Positions 1-8,378 are shown, counted from the stretch's first letter. The stretch is DNA of 33,643 nt from an uncultured Prevotella sp. (GCA_944321645.1 CALUMB010000128.1:1-33643); one strand, 5' to 3'. Notes: generated by a model not told the origin, from the sequence alone. A program made the numbers and translations.

Positions 1-770
1 CCGCCCACCACCTTCAGCCTGTAAGGCAGCCGGGCGGCGGCCTCTATGAGCGTGGCCACGCCCTTCTCGTGGCTCAGGCGGCCCACGTAGCAGTAGTAGT
101 CGCCCCGCGAGTGGTCGTCCTTGCGGCACTTGGCCGTGTCGATGAAGTTGCACAGCACGCGCAGCTTGTCGCGGCGGAAGCCGCCCCCGGCCATCTTCCC
201 GGCCATGAAGCGGCTCGGGCAGACGAAGAGGTCGGTACAAGCCTCCAGCCGTTCGCGGTTCCACACCACCGCCTCGCGGTAGCCTATCTCTGAGGCCAGG
301 CGCGAACCCTTCATGCATTTATATGCCTTGCACGGTGTCTTGTCGTCGCCAAAACACAGCTCACATATGTCTTTCCCGCTGCGCAGGCAGTCGTAGCGCG
401 GACAGAGCAGCTTGTAGTCGTGCAGCGTCCACACCATGCGGATACCCCGCCCGTGGGCCAGCTCCGCAATGACTGGCGACAGCTGCGTGTGAATGTTGTT
501 CAGGTGGACAACGTCAGGACGGAAGTCGTCGAGCAGTTTGTTGAACTTTCTTTTTACCTCATGCGAGCCGAAAGGCCGCGTCAGAGCCATCAGCTTCGAC
601 ATGTTCTGCGGGAAATATTTCCGCCACGGCGTGTCCAGGTTCTCGGGATAGTCCATGGCGAACACCGCCACCTCGTGACCGCGTTCCCTCAACAGCTGCT
701 CCGTGTTGAGCATGCTCACGCAATCACCGCCCCGGCGGTAATAGAATTTGTTGGATAGTAAGATGCGCAT
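1..770 (-). CDS. GT4-family glycosyltransferase, C-terminus cut by window edge
   Basis: Open from an ATG at 770 to the left edge (about 256 codons, no stop), so the gene continues outside the window. The N-terminus MRILLSNKFYYRRGGDCVS is the first beta-strand and glycine loop of a GT-B glycosyltransferase. The stretches DVVHLNNIHTQLSP, WTLHDYKLLCPRYDC and CYVGRLSHEKGVATLIEAA are typical of GT4 enzymes that transfer a sugar from an NDP-sugar to a lipid-linked glycan at the inner membrane. Several cysteines near residues 124-150 (CPRYDCLRSGKDICELCFG) are common in this subgroup. It is the last visible gene of the minus-strand polysaccharide locus. Donor and acceptor cannot be predicted, and the C-terminal donor-binding EX7E region is not in the window. 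Confidence 0.88.
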   Translation of the reverse strand, partial: MRILLSNKFYYRRGGDCVSMLNTEQLLRERGHEVAVFAMDYPENLDTPWRKYFPQNMSKLMALTRPFGSHEVKRKFNKLLDDFRPDVVHLNNIHTQLSPVIAELAHGRGIRMVWTLHDYKLLCPRYDCLRSGKDICELCFGDDKTPCKAYKCMKGSRLASEIGYREAVVWNRERLEACTDLFVCPSRFMAGKMAGGGFRRDKLRVLCNFIDTAKCRKDDHSRGDYYCYVGRLSHEKGVATLIEAAARLPYRLKVVG

Positions 771-836
771 AAATTATAGATTAAAAAGCCTGTGCCCGAC
801 ACAGACACAGAATTTGATGTAAGAGCCTCGTTCATT

Positions 837-1910
837 TTAATTTATATACAACCTGTTGGCAAAACAAATCAGAGCGTATGCGAGATGATGCAACCGCATT
901 TTGAACAACAGCAGAAGAACCTTTATCTTTGCATTGCCTTTCAGCGGGATGACAGCTGTAGCGTTCTTGACATCATTTCTTCTCACGTATTGTAAAAATA
1001 CACATGGCCCAATGGATGCGGAAGAAGACTTCACCGCCAATTCAACAGCCGACAGGAACAGCGAGCCTGCATATAGATTGAAAATGTCAATATGCTTTGT
1101 GGCAAGCAGTTTTTCCCTTATTTTTCCACGTTCCTCTGCCGCGGCTACCTTATTTTTCAACAAAGTGTCTATTTTGCCCAAAGACGAAATCAACGCTCCT
1201 CCGTCTTTTGAATAATATGTGTACAGAACCTTCTTGATGTAGCAAATCCGCTTTGCGTACACTAAAAACCAACAATTGAACAACGTATCTTCGCCCAAAT
1301 GTATCGCCGGAGAAAAGCAAATCCCATTGTCGGTTATAACTGAACGGCGGTACAGAAACCGCCAGACGGTGCACATATCCTTGTCCGTGAAGAAATTGTC
1401 TCTTCCGTAATTCTGCACTTCTGCGGCCGAATAACCTATAAACCTCGGCATGAAGACTTTTAGTATATCGTCCCTTTCATACACGCCATCGTCTTTGTTC
1501 CCGTTACGCCCTTCGAGCGGAGTCTCGTCAGCCCCCTTGACCATTTGGAAGTCGAACTGCACTGCGTCGCTGTCCGTTTCCACCGCCTTATTATATGCTG
1601 TCTCTAAAGCGTCAGGGGCAAGCTCATCGTCCGGGTCATAGAAATACAGATACTCCCCGCGCGCCGCCCTTATGCCGGTATTCCTCGCTTCAGACACACC
1701 GTGGTTTTCAGTGTGGATTATTTTTACCCCCGATTTAAATTCGTTTAACACATCGATGGTGTTATCACTGCTTCCGTCGTCTATGCAGATGGTTTCAAAA
1801 TCGGTCATCGTCTGATTTTTCAAACACCGCATAAACCGCTCAACGTATTGCCCAACATTATAGCATGGAACAATGACACTGACTTTGGGATTTTCGACTG
1901 TTGACTGCAT
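837..1910 (-). CDS. GT2-family (GT-A) glycosyltransferase
   Basis: A 357-residue inverting GT-A type glycosyltransferase. The N-terminal domain shows VSVIVPCYNVGQYVERF, then ICIDDGSSDNT, then GVSEARNTGIRAARGEYL, and the metal-binding motif DPDD at about residues 92-95. It would add one sugar to the undecaprenyl-linked repeat unit on the cytoplasmic face. The start is the ATG at 1910; 66 nt separate its stop from the next glycosyltransferase. The C-terminal part, which includes SLFLSAVELAVK and VKNATAV, has a clear partner in the remnant at 4258-4515, so these two were once paralogous genes in the locus. Sugar specificity is unknown. Confidence 0.9.
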   Translation of the reverse strand: MQSTVENPKVSVIVPCYNVGQYVERFMRCLKNQTMTDFETICIDDGSSDNTIDVLNEFKSGVKIIHTENHGVSEARNTGIRAARGEYLYFYDPDDELAPDALETAYNKAVETDSDAVQFDFQMVKGADETPLEGRNGNKDDGVYERDDILKVFMPRFIGYSAAEVQNYGRDNFFTDKDMCTVWRFLYRRSVITDNGICFSPAIHLGEDTLFNCWFLVYAKRICYIKKVLYTYYSKDGGALISSLGKIDTLLKNKVAAAEERGKIREKLLATKHIDIFNLYAGSLFLSAVELAVKSSSASIGPCVFLQYVRRNDVKNATAVIPLKGNAKIKVLLLLFKMRLHHLAYALICFANRLYIN

Positions 1911-1930
1911 TTGTTAAAAAATTATTATCT

Positions 1931-3043
1931 CTACATCAATTTATTGTAAATGCAATTATATATATTTGCTTTTTGTTGCCATGTATATTGAGATATTTTC
2001 CAAAGCACAGTTTCTCCCTTTTGAATAACCCTGCTATGATTGGTTATACACTCTAACATAGCATCTGAAAGAGCATGTATAAACTCATCTTTTGTATTTC
2101 CATTATACAACCAGCCATTTTTGTCATTTAACATCAATGCACTGCCAAAACCGTTTATAGCTATGACAGGCAGTCCATTAGACATAGCTTCCAACATTAC
2201 CGTACCTGTTGTTTCACGTAAACTGGGCATTATAAAGACACTGGCTTTAGAGTACTCCTCACGCATACACCGATACGGCAAAACTCCAGCAAAGACGACA
2301 TGTTTACTCAACTTTTCTGATTCCTTGCATCTCTTCATCAGCTTAATCTTTTCCGGCCCTTCACCTACTAACCGAACAACATATGGCAGATTGATAGGCA
2401 GCATTTCCATAGCATCAAAAAGAAAATCCAGCCCCTTACGATATATCATACGCCCTGCCCACAGAAACACAGTTTTATTATAATTGCCGGTTTCCGTATT
2501 CAGAACAAAAGACTTGTCAACTGCAATTTCAGTCAACAGATCACCTTTAAGCTGCAAATAACTCTGCGTTTCCGCATTTGCAAACAACAGACAGTCACAC
2601 CGTTTAAATCTACCTGAACACTTATAAAACCAGCGATACCATTCATTTATTATCCTTCTCAATAGTTCTGTAAACAAATGGCTTTTTACATAAAATTTTA
2701 ATCCTTTGGGTATATACTCTCCACCGCCTAATGGTCCTGCAACAAACTTAACTTCCTTTATCCGTCCATAATCACCTAAAGCCCTGAATTCAACAGGCGT
2801 AATCTGATGTATGATATCGATTTTAATATCTGTACAAATCTGTCGCACAATAGGAAATGCTCTCTTATGCCAAATATTCAATCGTCCTGAATAAAGAAAA
2901 CCTTTAAATATCTTTTTGAAAATATCTGGTATATCAACAAAATAAAAATGTAAATTTGGATTATGATTGTAATGTATATATTTTTTTATGGATGAACGAT
3001 GCTCCTCTTTAGTTATTATATAAACATTATGAGATTTAGACAT
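1931..3043 (-). CDS. GT4-family glycosyltransferase, probably N-terminally truncated
   Basis: A 370-residue GT-B protein with the GT4 donor-binding region: VFLWAGRMIYRKGLDFL at about residue 190, then MPSLRETTGTVMLEAMSNGLPVIA with the EX7E pair. It begins MSKSHNVYIITKEEH, which aligns with residue 28 onward of the paralogue at 4555-5808 (MSRRHELFVLYG). The first beta-strand and the acceptor loop (SPYRGSEFAVSWN in the paralogue) are missing. An in-frame TGA lies two codons before the ATG, so no longer start exists. The gene is distinctly AT-rich compared with 4.5-8.4 kb. I infer a 5'-truncated gene left by the rearrangement between 3.0 and 4.5 kb; it may be inactive. An alternative is a real shorter subfamily member. 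Confidence 0.8.
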   Translation of the reverse strand: MSKSHNVYIITKEEHRSSIKKYIHYNHNPNLHFYFVDIPDIFKKIFKGFLYSGRLNIWHKRAFPIVRQICTDIKIDIIHQITPVEFRALGDYGRIKEVKFVAGPLGGGEYIPKGLKFYVKSHLFTELLRRIINEWYRWFYKCSGRFKRCDCLLFANAETQSYLQLKGDLLTEIAVDKSFVLNTETGNYNKTVFLWAGRMIYRKGLDFLFDAMEMLPINLPYVVRLVGEGPEKIKLMKRCKESEKLSKHVVFAGVLPYRCMREEYSKASVFIMPSLRETTGTVMLEAMSNGLPVIAINGFGSALMLNDKNGWLYNGNTKDEFIHALSDAMLECITNHSRVIQKGETVLWKISQYTWQQKANIYNCIYNKLM

Positions 3044-3225
3044 TTCTCACGTCTACTTTATGTCTGCATTCGGTTTTTGTGTTGTAGCAAGTGAGATAGA
3101 GCTTGTACTCTTTGGTTTTCAGCGTAAAGCGGCGTGTAAGAAGGCTGAAACAAATGGAGAATATGGCTGTGTGGCCACGACTGTGGCTATATGTTGAGTG
3201 GTTGCCCTGCTAAAATTTAATATTG
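3036..3225. other. Junction segment with no recognisable gene
   Basis: About 190 bases lie between the truncated GT4 gene and the decayed TOPRIM gene. On the minus strand a 57-codon stretch (3036-3209, between a TAG and a TAA) is open but has no ATG and resembles nothing I recognise. It may be the 3' tail of a lost gene. It overlaps the first codons of the GT4 gene in another frame. I see no promoter or terminator here. Confidence 0.3.
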
Positions 3226-3838
3226 TCACGCAAAAAAACGCACCAATTCAGAAAGAGCCATGGCATCCGAATCCCAATGATTTTTGTCTAAATAGTTTCG
3301 CTCTTTCTCCTTTATCCTCTTTTTTTTCTGTTTTTGAAGCTCCCAAAAGCACTTCAAGGTAAGCATATATTTTTGTTTTCTTGGCGGGTACAGTAAGTGG
3401 CTCGCCGTTCTTCCATGGAAGGCGGATGTTTCTTATGGCATTTTCGTAAGAGTCCCAACAGTCCATGACAACTCGGTTTGCCGGATTTATTATGCGCTCC
3501 AGCAAATCTTCCAATGCTCCGCTCCCATAATTGTCTGGCAACAAGAACAGTTCGAAATTAACTCCGTTCTTGTTTCCCCAGTCTACGATTTCTTGCCTGC
3601 GGCTCTCGCAATCAGCGTCGGCATCAAAAATCACGAGGTTCACACCGCCGTCGTCTGCCGTCCTCCTCATCTGGTTTATATATGCAGACTCCGTTCCATG
3701 CGCCATCATGTTTGCATACCCATTGGTCACAAAAACGGATATTTCCTCTGGAATTACACTCCACAGGTGCTGCACCAACTGCTCTATAAATCGCTTGTCG
3801 GCTTCGCCTTCCACAAAAATCTTGTAATTACCCATCAT
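3226..3838 (-). pseudogene. TOPRIM-domain (DUF3226-like) nuclease subunit, frameshifted near the C-terminus
   Basis: The open frame 3248-3838 encodes 196 residues. It begins MMGNYKIFVEGEADKRFIEQ (TOPRIM glutamate in FVEGEAD) and carries VIFDADADCES, the DxD of TOPRIM. It matches the intact homologue at 21820-22416 in order and spacing. After residue 166 the similarity stops in this frame. It resumes in the next frame as NYLDKNHWDSDAMALSELV, ending at a TGA at 3226-3228, equivalent to the W-x-L-ES-ALDALKRFL end of the intact copy. Removing one A from the A8 run at 3320-3327 (minus-strand A) restores a single reading frame. The gene overlaps the end of the ATPase fragment by 4 nt (ATGA), the junction seen in the intact pair. 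Because its ATPase partner is also broken, I call it a decaying gene. Confidence 0.72.
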
Positions 3839-4257
3839 TCCCGAATTTCAAGATTCCGCGCAAAGGACTCTTTGAGTCCGTTGTACGAATATTTGTAAGC
3901 TCTGAAACCGTTTCTCGCCGTCCGTGCTATGTCATAGACATTGGCCAAAGGGCGGAGCTTTATGTCTTCAGCCAAGGTGGCCATTAAGCTCTGCAAGCAG
4001 TCGATGTTGTGTGTGGTGGCAAACAATTGGATGTCACGCTTGGTAACAAATTGCAGGATGGCCTTCCACAGCTTTTTGTGTGCTGTGTGATGCAGGCCAT
4101 TGTCCAATTCGTCGATAAGCAACATTCGATAGTCTTCGTTGGCTATTGACGACACAATGTTTATAAAGCGCCTCACACCGTCGCCGGCCATACATACAGG
4201 CAACAGTTCTTGCACGTTGGCCAACTTAAGGTATAGCCCATCGGGCAATGCCTCTAC
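3835..4257 (-). pseudogene. C-terminal fragment of OLD/PARIS-like AAA ATPase
   Basis: About 140 codons matching only the last third of the ATPase encoded at 22413-23462. Shared landmarks in order are GDGVRRF (GDGIRKV in the intact copy), the Walker B segment LLIDELDNGLH, and the switch segment FATTHNIDCLQ. The whole N-terminal part with Walker A is absent. Similarity can be followed upstream to KVEALPDGLYLKLANVQ, then stops within a few bases of 4258, where the GT2 remnant begins. The first possible start is a TTG at 4248, so the fragment is not a designed gene. It is followed by the TOPRIM remnant through a 4-nt overlap. This is the residue of a second copy of the two-gene module. Confidence 0.78.
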
Positions 4258-4515
4258 TTTATGCCGATGGCATTTCTAACATCCTCCATGCTTGTGTATT
4301 TGAGGAAAGCCCCCAACGTTCCCAACGAGTGCGAGAGCTTAACTGCAAGTTCTGCTGCCGAAAGGAACAACGACCCTATTGTCCGTGCTTCCATCGTCGA
4401 CACATACCACCTCTATGCCACAGAGTGTCTGTTGCTGGAGGCATTCCATGCACCTGTCGATGTATGACGCGACATTGTAGTATGGCACGACAACGCTAAT
4501 TTTGCAATTTACCAT
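4258..4515 (-). pseudogene. GT2 glycosyltransferase remnant with a large internal deletion
   Basis: From the ATG at 4515 the sequence reads a perfect GT2 start: ISVVVPYYNVASYIDRCMEC, then EVVCVDDGSTDN, about 45 codons. Just after that (around 4384) the frame shifts. The remaining bases encode, in another frame, SLFLSAAELAVKLSHSLG and DVRNAIGIK, which corresponds to the C-terminal region of the intact GT2 at 837-1910 (SLFLSAVELAVK, VKNATAV). Around 200 codons between these blocks are missing. The stop (TAG, 4258-4260) falls at the junction with the ATPase fragment, so the natural C-terminus is lost as well. The remnant cannot make a working enzyme. Confidence 0.75.
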
Positions 4516-4554
4516 AAGCAAAATTAATTATAAACCATCACATTTGATGTCGGG

Positions 4555-5808
4555 CTACTTGCCTAATAAAGATTCATAGACACCATCGAAAATCCTCACA
4601 CGGTTTTCCCAAAGATGCTTCTTTGAGCATTCTATCACGCCTTGCGACAGCTCACCCACCCTTTCTGGATGCGTGATTAAGCTGTCGATGGCGGCGGCCA
4701 TGTCGCTAACGACCTGACGGTAGGAATGTATCGGGATTTTTATGCCGCACTTGCCGCACACAACGCCTGCCATGCCGCAGTGGTCGAGCGTCATTGTAGG
4801 CACTGCAAGCGACATTGCCTCGAGTAACACCGTTGTTGTGGCATCGCCCAGCGACGAAATGACGTGCAAGTGTGAACTTGCCATAATGTCGAAAACCTCT
4901 GTGCGCGGAATGCTGCCAAGCCACTCGATGCGGTCGGAAAGGCCGTGGCGTTGAGCATATTTTTGAAGTTTTAACTTCATTTTGCCCTCCCCGATGACTT
5001 TCAGCCGCCAATTGCCATGGCCGACCTGCCTAAGCGCGTCGAGCAACAGGACAAGCCCCTTGCGGTAGACCACAGCCCCGCACCACACCAATTGCAGCGT
5101 TTCGCCGCTGCGGTAGGCTATAGGCCCGGTGCGGTTCATCTGCAATATGCCGTTTTCGGGCAGGTAGATAGTCTGCTTGCCAAACACGCGCCCAAGCTGT
5201 TTCACGGTGTTGGGCGTGGCAGCAAATATGCAGTCGGCGCGGCGGACGGCCTTGCGTATCTTCGGCGAAAGCCACATCATGCCATTATGGAGCACAAGGC
5301 GCAGCACAGCGTCGAACAGCCCTGCCGCACCAAGGGCGCGCCAAAGGCACAGCGGACGGTTTTCCACGCCCTGCATCGGTCCCCACACGTATGGCACGCC
5401 CTCAATGCGCCAGCACTCGCTCGGCTCCTTAAAGCCTATGGGGTTAAGGTAGTGGACGACATCGATGCCCTCGCGGGCCACAAGCTCCCGCGCCTGCAGG
5501 TAAACCAGCTTGTGCCACCGCTTGTACTGGAAGAACGAGCCGAACTTATAGTTCAACTCCCTGAAGCGGGCAAGCAGGCGTGCAGGCAAGTCGTCGGGCA
5601 TCTGCACGTCTATGAAATGCACATTGTCAAGACGGTTGGAGCGCAGCCATTCACGCAGTTCGCCCACATTGCCAAAACCGCCACCCGACGTGCCATAAAG
5701 CACGAACAGTTCGTGCCGGCGCGACATATTCACGATATAGTTCCACGAAACGGCAAACTCCGACCCGCGATACGGCGAGACCGGGTATGTTATCAGCAAT
5801 ATCTTCAT
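4555..5808 (-). CDS. GT4-family glycosyltransferase
   Basis: A 417-residue GT-B glycosyltransferase. The ATG at 5808 is chosen over a longer in-frame opening because MKILLITYPVSPYRGSEFAV is a standard GT4 N-terminus and this start overlaps the previous gene by 4 nt (ATGA). Further motifs are DVVHYLNPIGF, LVWCGAVVYRKGLVLLLDAL and the donor-site region HVISSLGDATTTVLLEAM with EX7E. It acts at the cytoplasmic side of the inner membrane in repeat-unit assembly. It is more GC-rich than its truncated paralogue at 1931-3043, which lacks the first 27 or so residues present here. The sugar is unknown. Confidence 0.9.
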   Translation of the reverse strand: MKILLITYPVSPYRGSEFAVSWNYIVNMSRRHELFVLYGTSGGGFGNVGELREWLRSNRLDNVHFIDVQMPDDLPARLLARFRELNYKFGSFFQYKRWHKLVYLQARELVAREGIDVVHYLNPIGFKEPSECWRIEGVPYVWGPMQGVENRPLCLWRALGAAGLFDAVLRLVLHNGMMWLSPKIRKAVRRADCIFAATPNTVKQLGRVFGKQTIYLPENGILQMNRTGPIAYRSGETLQLVWCGAVVYRKGLVLLLDALRQVGHGNWRLKVIGEGKMKLKLQKYAQRHGLSDRIEWLGSIPRTEVFDIMASSHLHVISSLGDATTTVLLEAMSLAVPTMTLDHCGMAGVVCGKCGIKIPIHSYRQVVSDMAAAIDSLITHPERVGELSQGVIECSKKHLWENRVRIFDGVYESLLGK

Positions 5809-6899
5809 TGGCCAATAAGTGACTTTAGTATCTCCATCGACTTGCTCCGCTCCTCGGCCAAGATAGTGTCCACACGTCCGTAATCTATCGGGCTGTCGGC
5901 AAGGCTGTAGTCGGCAAGGTCGGTGGCAATGCGGCCTTGCAGCCCCGTAAGCTGCAATATGCTTTGGTTGCGGTTGCCAGTCTTGTTGTTTGGCAGAATC
6001 TCTATGAACTGCCGCCCAAAATTCAGCGCAAAGGCAGTGCCATGGAATGAGTCGGTGACGAAGTAAGTGCAATCCCTAATTAAAGAAAGGAAGTGGGGCA
6101 GGTCGGGCAGGAAGACGAAGCGACCGCCGCGGCGCACCTGGTGGAACGTTGGCGAGACACGGTAGAGCGGCAAGCCAACGTGGCGGGCAAACCTCACGGC
6201 GTAGTCGCTCAACGCCGGGTTGTTGTGCAACTGGTAGACGAGCACATACCGCCCGCCAATGCCCCCGTCGGCAAGGCGGCTCCACTCTGCGCCGGTGAGC
6301 AGGAGCGTTGGGTCGAGCACCTGGCCCGCACACGCCACACCCATCTGCCGCAAAAGCCCCACGGCAGAGTCCTCGCGCACAGCAATCCCGTCGTATGCCG
6401 ACAGCAGCCGCCCATAGTCGGCAAGCGTCTGCGGAGTGAAGTCCGTGCGGCCAAAACTCGCAGCGTATGCCACCTTCGGGGCGTTGGCCACGAAGGAAAG
6501 GAAGTAAGCCTCGTCGTAATGCCCGCCAAGCGTAGGCCCCCACACCTGGTCGCTGCCCGTCATAAACAAGTCGGCCTTAAGCCGAGCCAAATCCCCGTGG
6601 GTGCGGCAACGTGGCGTAAGCTTCAGATAACGCGAGCGCATACGCTCGAACTTAATTTCCGCCGCCTTCTCTTCCGGATAGCGCACAGCAATGTATGCCA
6701 GCTTTCTTGCTCCGCCAAAGCGGTCGCCCTTTCCGGCTGCAGCGGTTGTCACGGCCCGCAAGCCATGCTCGTCGTCGCGCACATAGTCTATTATCTCGCA
6801 CCCGTGGCCGAGCCTTTCGAGCACGGTCTGGGTGGCAATGGCCTGAAGCAACGAGCCGTAGTTGGACGGCGCGTGGCGCGTGATTACCTTTATGTTCAT
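5805..6899 (-). CDS. Polysaccharide pyruvyl transferase family protein
   Basis: A 364-residue protein of the polysaccharide pyruvyl transferase (CsaB/PssK-type) family. Landmarks are SNYGSLLQAIATQ near the N-terminus, FMTGSDQVWGP, KVAYAASFG, GIAVREDSAV, CAGQVLDPTLLLTGAEW, and CTYFVTDSFHGTAFALNF near the C-terminus. Members transfer a pyruvate ketal from phosphoenolpyruvate to a sugar of a cell-surface glycan, adding negative charge; some relatives may have other roles. It ends in an ATGA overlap with the GT4 gene downstream. An FrhB-like iron-sulfur gene lies upstream at 7182-8375, an arrangement that recurs at 14650-17112. Confidence 0.9.
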   Translation of the reverse strand: MNIKVITRHAPSNYGSLLQAIATQTVLERLGHGCEIIDYVRDDEHGLRAVTTAAAGKGDRFGGARKLAYIAVRYPEEKAAEIKFERMRSRYLKLTPRCRTHGDLARLKADLFMTGSDQVWGPTLGGHYDEAYFLSFVANAPKVAYAASFGRTDFTPQTLADYGRLLSAYDGIAVREDSAVGLLRQMGVACAGQVLDPTLLLTGAEWSRLADGGIGGRYVLVYQLHNNPALSDYAVRFARHVGLPLYRVSPTFHQVRRGGRFVFLPDLPHFLSLIRDCTYFVTDSFHGTAFALNFGRQFIEILPNNKTGNRNQSILQLTGLQGRIATDLADYSLADSPIDYGRVDTILAEERSKSMEILKSLIGQ

Positions 6900-7181
6900 T
6901 GGATAAAAAAAGAAAAACCACTACAGCCCCGCTCCATCCCTCCCCCACAGGGAGAGGGATTGGCGCGGGTTATGCGGCAGCCCCGCTCCGGCCTTTCCCA
7001 ATAGGAAGAGGGAGAGGCGCGTCCGTATCGTTTTAAGGGAATCTTGTTGTGCTAACGTTTGCCACTGGACAGCCAATGGCTTTTATAAAATGGCAAAGAC
7101 AGAATGGTTCAACTGTTTAACCTCGCGCAGCTTAGCCCTCCCCCCACGGGGGAGAGATGGAGAGGGGCTGTTGAGAGTCGG
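6900..7181. repeat. Intergenic region with GC-rich hairpin-type repeats
   Basis: About 280 bases without a gene. Three related blocks of the form CCCTCCCC...GGGGAGAG occur near 6936-6960, 6980-7018 and 7135-7168. The last holds an inverted repeat (CTCCCC, loop CCAC, GGGGAG) around 7140-7155. Copies of a sequence accompanied by GCAGCCCCGCTCC suggest a dispersed intergenic repeat rather than a promoter. It breaks the otherwise tight spacing of the operon and could form RNA structure between the FrhB-like gene and the pyruvyl transferase. Confidence 0.4.
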
Positions 7182-8375
7182 CTATCTTTTTAGATGTTTG
7201 TTCCTCATGTCCGGCAGCTTGCAAAGTGCGCGGTAGAACACCATCGGCATACGGGGCAGGGCTTCAAGCAAGCCAACGAAAAACCTGCGCTGGCGTTGCT
7301 CCGCCCGGCCTGCCTTGGCTGCGGCGGGGCTGCACCCCTCGCCGCGGAAGAACGGCACGAGCTGCTGCTTGCGCCACACGTCCGTGAGGTCGAGCGCAGC
7401 CTCAACGTCGGCAAACGGCTTCGGTTCGAGACGCAGGCCCGGCAGGGCTTCGAGCAGCCGCTGCCCGGCCTCGGTATGCACAACGACGAGCGTCTCGCCG
7501 AGCGCGTTCTCCAGCCTTATCTTCCATGGATCCATCAGCGTTATGTCAGCCCCGGCGTTAGTGCCGAACGGGTCGCCGCACACGTTGCACCCGCCGACTG
7601 TCCACAATCGCCTGCCGAATGGAAGCGCAGCTGCCCTATTCCATGGCAGCTTCGCATCATTCACCCTCACTATCCCTGGCCAGCCAGTCCCGCGATAGCG
7701 AGCCGAAAATTTCAGGCTTTCGGGTATCTCGGCACCCATCATCTTGGCGATGAAACGCGTGGAGCCGAGCGTTTTCTGCTGCTTGCAGAAGATGCACACG
7801 CGGATTACCTCGGCGGCCTTGCCCCGTAGCGCAACGTTCATGGCCAGCAGCTGGCAGGCCGTGCCGACAACGACGAGCCTCCCGCACCGCCCCACCTTGC
7901 CGATGTTGCGGCAGGCTGGCACGGAGTGGTAGACCGAGTTTGGTATGTCGCCATACGCCGGTATGTTGTCTTTAGTATAAAATTCGCCCTCGGCAAAAGG
8001 GAAGTCCTCCGTGCGGCGCAGCGTGTAGACGCCATCGGCCACCCCGCTGCGCAGGCTCTCAACGACGATGGTCTTTGCCACGCCGCCCGACGAGCACTCA
8101 CGGCGCACGCCCTCGTCGGCATTCCAGCCGAGGAAGTAGCCCTTCGCCTCGAAGCCCTCAAAATATGAAGAGCAGTCCTCGCGTTTGTTCGCCGGGCATA
8201 CGGCCACGCACCGCTTGCAGCGGATGCACCTCCCGTGGTCCACCGCCACGCGCAGCGTCCCGTCGGCCTGCCTCTCCATGGCTATCGCGCCCTTGGGGCA
8301 CACGGCCTCGCACGCCCCGCACTGCTGGCAACGGGAGAGGTCGAAGGATATTTTGTTGTCTTTAAAAGTCAGCAT
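7182..8375 (-). CDS. FrhB/FdhB-like iron-sulfur protein (coenzyme F420 hydrogenase beta-subunit family)
   Basis: A 397-residue protein. The N-terminus carries two 4Fe-4S clusters: CQQCGACEAVCP (C16, C19, C22, C26) and CIRCKRCVAVCP (C50, C53, C56, C60). It is followed by the FrhB fold with SSGGVAKTIV, VGTACQLLAMNVAL, CIFCKQQKTLGST and GADITLMDPW. In methanogens the family reduces coenzyme F420. In Bacteroidales polysaccharide loci homologues sit beside pyruvyl transferases, and their reaction is not known; a redox step on the glycan or its nucleotide-sugar precursor is a guess. It starts 3 nt after the stop of the protease-like gene upstream, so the two are probably cotranslated. Confidence 0.87.
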   Translation of the reverse strand: MLTFKDNKISFDLSRCQQCGACEAVCPKGAIAMERQADGTLRVAVDHGRCIRCKRCVAVCPANKREDCSSYFEGFEAKGYFLGWNADEGVRRECSSGGVAKTIVVESLRSGVADGVYTLRRTEDFPFAEGEFYTKDNIPAYGDIPNSVYHSVPACRNIGKVGRCGRLVVVGTACQLLAMNVALRGKAAEVIRVCIFCKQQKTLGSTRFIAKMMGAEIPESLKFSARYRGTGWPGIVRVNDAKLPWNRAAALPFGRRLWTVGGCNVCGDPFGTNAGADITLMDPWKIRLENALGETLVVVHTEAGQRLLEALPGLRLEPKPFADVEAALDLTDVWRKQQLVPFFRGEGCSPAAAKAGRAEQRQRRFFVGLLEALPRMPMVFYRALCKLPDMRNKHLKR

Positions 8376-8378
8376 GGG

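Noticed and set aside
3036-3209. 57-codon open stretch as a gene
   Set aside because: No start codon and no recognisable similarity; kept only as a possible gene tail at a recombination junction.
5017-5883. 288-codon plus-strand open frame
   Set aside because: Antisense to a well-supported GT4 gene in GC-rich DNA; sequence is low in hydrophobic pattern and has no motif.
5809-6072. N-terminal extension of the GT4 gene at 4555-5808
   Set aside because: The added residues lie inside the pyruvyl transferase gene in another frame and show no family similarity; the ATG at 5808 starts a standard GT4 N-terminus.
6093-7004. 303-codon plus-strand open frame
   Set aside because: Antisense shadow of the pyruvyl transferase gene; runs into the intergenic repeats.
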